DNA of 18,271 nt, from NCBI GenBank assembly GCA_003240855.1, contig QFNN01000055.1:1-18271 (forward strand), in the 5' to 3' direction. The position numbers and the translations under genes were made by a program. Position 1 is the first letter of the stretch. Each line of letters begins with the position of its first letter. The notes under the pieces were generated by a model that worked only from the letters and a program-made list of their open reading frames with translations, was not told the DNA's origin and made no database searches. Source of the stretch: Sphingomonas sanxanigenens. Lineage in GTDB: Bacteria > Pseudomonadota > Alphaproteobacteria > Sphingomonadales > Sphingomonadaceae. Positions 16,203-18,271 of this stretch are shown one piece after another.

Positions 16203-16264
16203 TATGTCATCGAATTGACTTGAAATTGGAGGATTCTGCCGAAACTCTCTCGACGGATTCGACG

Positions 16265-17698
16265 ATGACCGGATTTCCCACACGGCGCGACACGCCGGCC
16301 ACGCTGCTCATGGCCACGGGCGGCGACGCCCGAATCCTGATCGACCCCTGCACCGGGCTCAACCGCTATGGATCGGCCCCGCGCCCCTCCGACATGCTGG
16401 CCTATGCCTCATCGACCGTCAACGACCTGTCGGACAGCGCTTTCGCTCACGTCTCCGCGCTCGGTTATGAGGCGGGGATGAGCGGCGCGGCCTATGCCGG
16501 CGCGCTCGGCGCGCTGCGCGAGCGGATCGCCGCCGCCTATGAACTGCCGCGCGACGCCGAGATCGTCTTTGCGCCATCGGGCACCGACCTTGAATATGTC
16601 GCGCTGCATCTCGCTGGCGCGCGTGGCGCGGGGGTGCACAACATCCTGCTCGGCGCGGACGAGGTGGGCAGCGGCTGCATCCATTCGGCAAGCGGCCGTT
16701 ATTTCGCCGGGGAAACCGCGCTGGGCGCGGGCGTGGCGGCGGGACAGCCGGTGCCCGGCCTCGCCGAACGCGTGACGATTGCCGACCTGCCGGTCCGCGA
16801 CCGCAACGGGCAGGCGCATGACAGCGCGACGATGGCCGCCGCGATCGACGCCGCCGCGATCGAAGCCCACGCAGCGGGCCGCCATCCGCTGGTCCATATC
16901 GTCCACGGCTCAAAAACCGGGCTGGTGCTGCCCGAACTGCCCGAGATCGACTGGCTGATCGCGCGCCACGGCGACCGGCTGAGCTTCGTCGTCGATGCCT
17001 GCCAGGCGCGCATCTGCCCGGAAAGCGTCGCCGCCTATCTCGCGCGCGGCGCGATCGTCTTTCTCACCGGATCCAAGTTCATGGGCGGCGCGCCGTTCAG
17101 CGGTTTCGCGCTGCTGCCGCCGCGCGCGCGCCCTGCCCTGCCTGCAGGCTTCGCCGCCATCTTCCGCCGCGCCGAATGGCCCGAGGGCTGGCCGGGCACG
17201 GAAACGCTGATCGACGACGCCAACCCGGGCCTGCTTCTCCGCCTCGAAAGCGCGATCTTCGAGCTGGAACGGTTCAGCACGCTTTCCGCCCCACGCATCG
17301 CGCGCGTGATCGACGCCTTCGGCTTCGCGGTCGACGGGCTGGCCGCGAAGATCGGCGCAGGGCGGATCATGCCGCCGCGCTGCAGCGTGCCGCATCCGGT
17401 GGAGGAAGACACGCTGGCCACGCTTGACCTGAGCCGCACCCCTGACGCGCCCGATTTCGACGAAGCGCGCGCGCGTCACGCCGCCCTGATCGAGGCGGGT
17501 ATCCGCCTTGGCCAGCCGGTCAAATGCGTGCGCCTGTCCGACGGCCGCTGGGGCGCCACGATGCGCGTCGCGCTGTCGATGCCGCAGGTGATGGCTTTCG
17601 ACGCGATCGACGACCTGACGCTGGCGACGCGGCTGCGCGACGATATGGACCGGATCGCGCGGCGCCTGATGCGATCGCAGGAGCCGGTGCCGGCGTAA
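16265..17698 (+). CDS. Fold-type-I PLP-dependent enzyme of unknown reaction
   Basis: 477 aa. The only plus-strand gene. It has the hallmarks of fold-type-I PLP enzymes closest in style to class V aminotransferases/cysteine desulfurases: a phosphate-binding loop FAPSGTDLEYVAL (102-114), an aspartate for the pyridine nitrogen in VVDACQARI (Asp244), and the Schiff-base lysine in LTGSKFMGGAPFSG (Lys271). A conserved-looking IVHGSKTGLVLP precedes these. The reaction (transamination, lyase or other) cannot be read. The ATG at 16265 is preferred; the frame is open from a TTG at 16220, giving 15 more residues. A strong GGAGG (16228-16232) lies too far from this ATG to serve it. Divergent from the ATP-grasp gene and convergent with the second nucleotidyltransferase. 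No signal peptide, so cytoplasmic. Confidence 0.85.
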   Translation: MTGFPTRRDTPATLLMATGGDARILIDPCTGLNRYGSAPRPSDMLAYASSTVNDLSDSAFAHVSALGYEAGMSGAAYAGALGALRERIAAAYELPRDAEIVFAPSGTDLEYVALHLAGARGAGVHNILLGADEVGSGCIHSASGRYFAGETALGAGVAAGQPVPGLAERVTIADLPVRDRNGQAHDSATMAAAIDAAAIEAHAAGRHPLVHIVHGSKTGLVLPELPEIDWLIARHGDRLSFVVDACQARICPESVAAYLARGAIVFLTGSKFMGGAPFSGFALLPPRARPALPAGFAAIFRRAEWPEGWPGTETLIDDANPGLLLRLESAIFELERFSTLSAPRIARVIDAFGFAVDGLAAKIGAGRIMPPRCSVPHPVEEDTLATLDLSRTPDAPDFDEARARHAALIEAGIRLGQPVKCVRLSDGRWGATMRVALSMPQVMAFDAIDDLTLATRLRDDMDRIARRLMRSQEPVPA

Positions 17699-17705
17699 CG
17701 CCCGT

Positions 17706-17784
17706 TCGTCATTGCGAGCGCAGCGAAGCAATCCAGCGGGTGCCGGACATTGTCTGGATTGCTTCGCTGCGCTCGCAATGACGA
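17706..17784. repeat. Perfect 31-bp inverted repeat between convergent genes
   Basis: Arms 17706-17736 and 17754-17784 are exact complements around a 17-nt loop. The arm begins TCGTCATTGCGAGCGCAGCG and ends GCAATCCAG. I recall the CGTCATTGCGAG word as a dispersed palindromic repeat in several proteobacteria, so this is likely one copy of a repeat family. It sits 7 bp after the PLP-enzyme stop and 8 bp before the stop of the converging nucleotidyltransferase gene, where it probably acts as a bidirectional transcription block. Confidence 0.85.
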
Positions 17785-17792
17785 GAGGTTGG

Positions 17793-18271
17793 TCACCCCC
17801 GCGCGGCGAGGATCGATTCCGCCATTTCGTGATCGCTGACCTTGTCGACGTCGATTGCGGCTTCGGGGTCATCGAGAACGACCAGCCTGGCGGCGAAGCC
17901 GTTGCGCCTGCCGGCGGAACGGATCGCGGCGGCGAAGCCGATCGTCCGGGTGATCGCGCGCAGCGCGAGCAGCGGGCCGAAATGCCAGAAGAGGCGGAAG
18001 GCCTTCTTGCGGTCCTGCTCCGCCATGCTCCACAGATCGAGCGCGCGCACCGCGCGCGGCGTGGCGAGCGCGAAGAGGTTCGCGCCCGAATAAGCGCCGT
18101 CGGAAAAGCGCAGCCAGGTGCGCTTGTTCTCCGGATAGCGCGCAAGCATCGCATGACGCTCGACCGCCGCCAGCGCCACATCGCAATCCGCGGCGCCTGC
18201 AAGGAAGGCGGAGACCATCGCCCGCGTCAGCAGCGGATGATCGGCGGTGGTGACGAAAACCGGCCAGGGCG
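17793..18271 (-). CDS. MobA-like nucleotidyltransferase, paralogue 2, C-terminal part (cut by window edge)
   Basis: 159 residues are visible; the N-terminus lies beyond the right edge. The visible part starts with the metal-site strand WPVFVTTADHPLLTRAMV, then a CDVALAAVERHAMLARYPEN segment, SDGAYSGANLFAL, a hydrophobic/basic stretch (AFRLFWHFGPLLALR), and a terminal AIDVDKVSDHEMAESIL. Each block matches the same position in the gene at 14305-15105 (TTADNALL, LRDNAYSNCNLYAL, AIDVDNERTYAIV), so the two are paralogues. An internal ATG at 18218 is not the start, because the conserved TTADHPLL lies upstream of it. Function as for paralogue 1: probably nucleotide activation of a phosphorylated compound; substrate unknown. 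Confidence 0.82.
   Translation of the reverse strand, partial: PWPVFVTTADHPLLTRAMVSAFLAGAADCDVALAAVERHAMLARYPENKRTWLRFSDGAYSGANLFALATPRAVRALDLWSMAEQDRKKAFRLFWHFGPLLALRAITRTIGFAAAIRSAGRRNGFAARLVVLDDPEAAIDVDKVSDHEMAESILAARG

Noticed and set aside
16910..18202. 430-codon minus-strand frame overlapping the PLP gene and the second nucleotidyltransferase
   Set aside because: It reads through the perfect palindrome and is antisense to the PLP enzyme; the conserved nucleotidyltransferase blocks are in another frame.

Overview
The window is GC-rich and densely coded. It looks like chromosomal DNA of an alphaproteobacterium, most likely of the order Sphingomonadales. The basis is the alphaproteobacterial order of the TCA genes, an LDH-like malate dehydrogenase heading the cluster, a large TonB-dependent receptor beside it, and REP-like inverted repeats of kinds I recall from sphingomonads. 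The assignment is inference from gene content; no rRNA, tRNA, phage, IS or CRISPR was seen.

Layout. (1) 1-1599, minus: the N-terminal part of a TonB-dependent outer-membrane receptor, cut by the left edge. (2) 1828-9514, minus: a TCA-cycle cluster transcribed mdh -> sucD -> sucA -> sucB -> lpd. It encodes malate dehydrogenase, the alpha subunit of succinyl-CoA synthetase and the whole 2-oxoglutarate dehydrogenase complex (E1, E2, E3), and ends in a strong hairpin at 1722-1766. sucC, which I would expect between mdh and sucD, is not there. (3) 9515-10016: a 502-bp non-coding stretch with an AT-rich core and repeated TTGCAA words, the likely control region of the TCA cluster. (4) 10017-11695, minus: a secreted M20-family metallopeptidase followed by a two-helix membrane protein. 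(5) 11762-14135, minus: sdhB, a PaaI-type thioesterase and a ZapE/AFG1 ATPase, joined by 3-4 bp stop/start overlaps using TTG and GTG starts. sdhA is not upstream of sdhB.

(6) 14305-18271: an accessory-looking cluster of four genes: a MobA-like nucleotidyltransferase and a D-Ala-D-Ala-ligase-like ATP-grasp enzyme (minus, 2 bp apart), a divergent fold-type-I PLP enzyme (plus), and a second MobA-like nucleotidyltransferase (minus, cut by the right edge). The two nucleotidyltransferases are clear paralogues of each other and bracket the other two genes. A 7-bp-arm dyad lies between the divergent genes, and a perfect 31-bp inverted repeat separates the convergent ones.

Regions 2 and 5 are core respiration: 2-oxoglutarate to succinyl-CoA to succinate, fumarate (SdhB as the electron-transfer subunit) and malate to oxaloacetate. 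Region 6 is the only part whose function I cannot name. Nucleotide activation, ATP-dependent ligation and PLP chemistry together suggest synthesis of a small conjugated molecule, for example a lipid or glycan head group. That is inference, and it is the best candidate for an undescribed system here.
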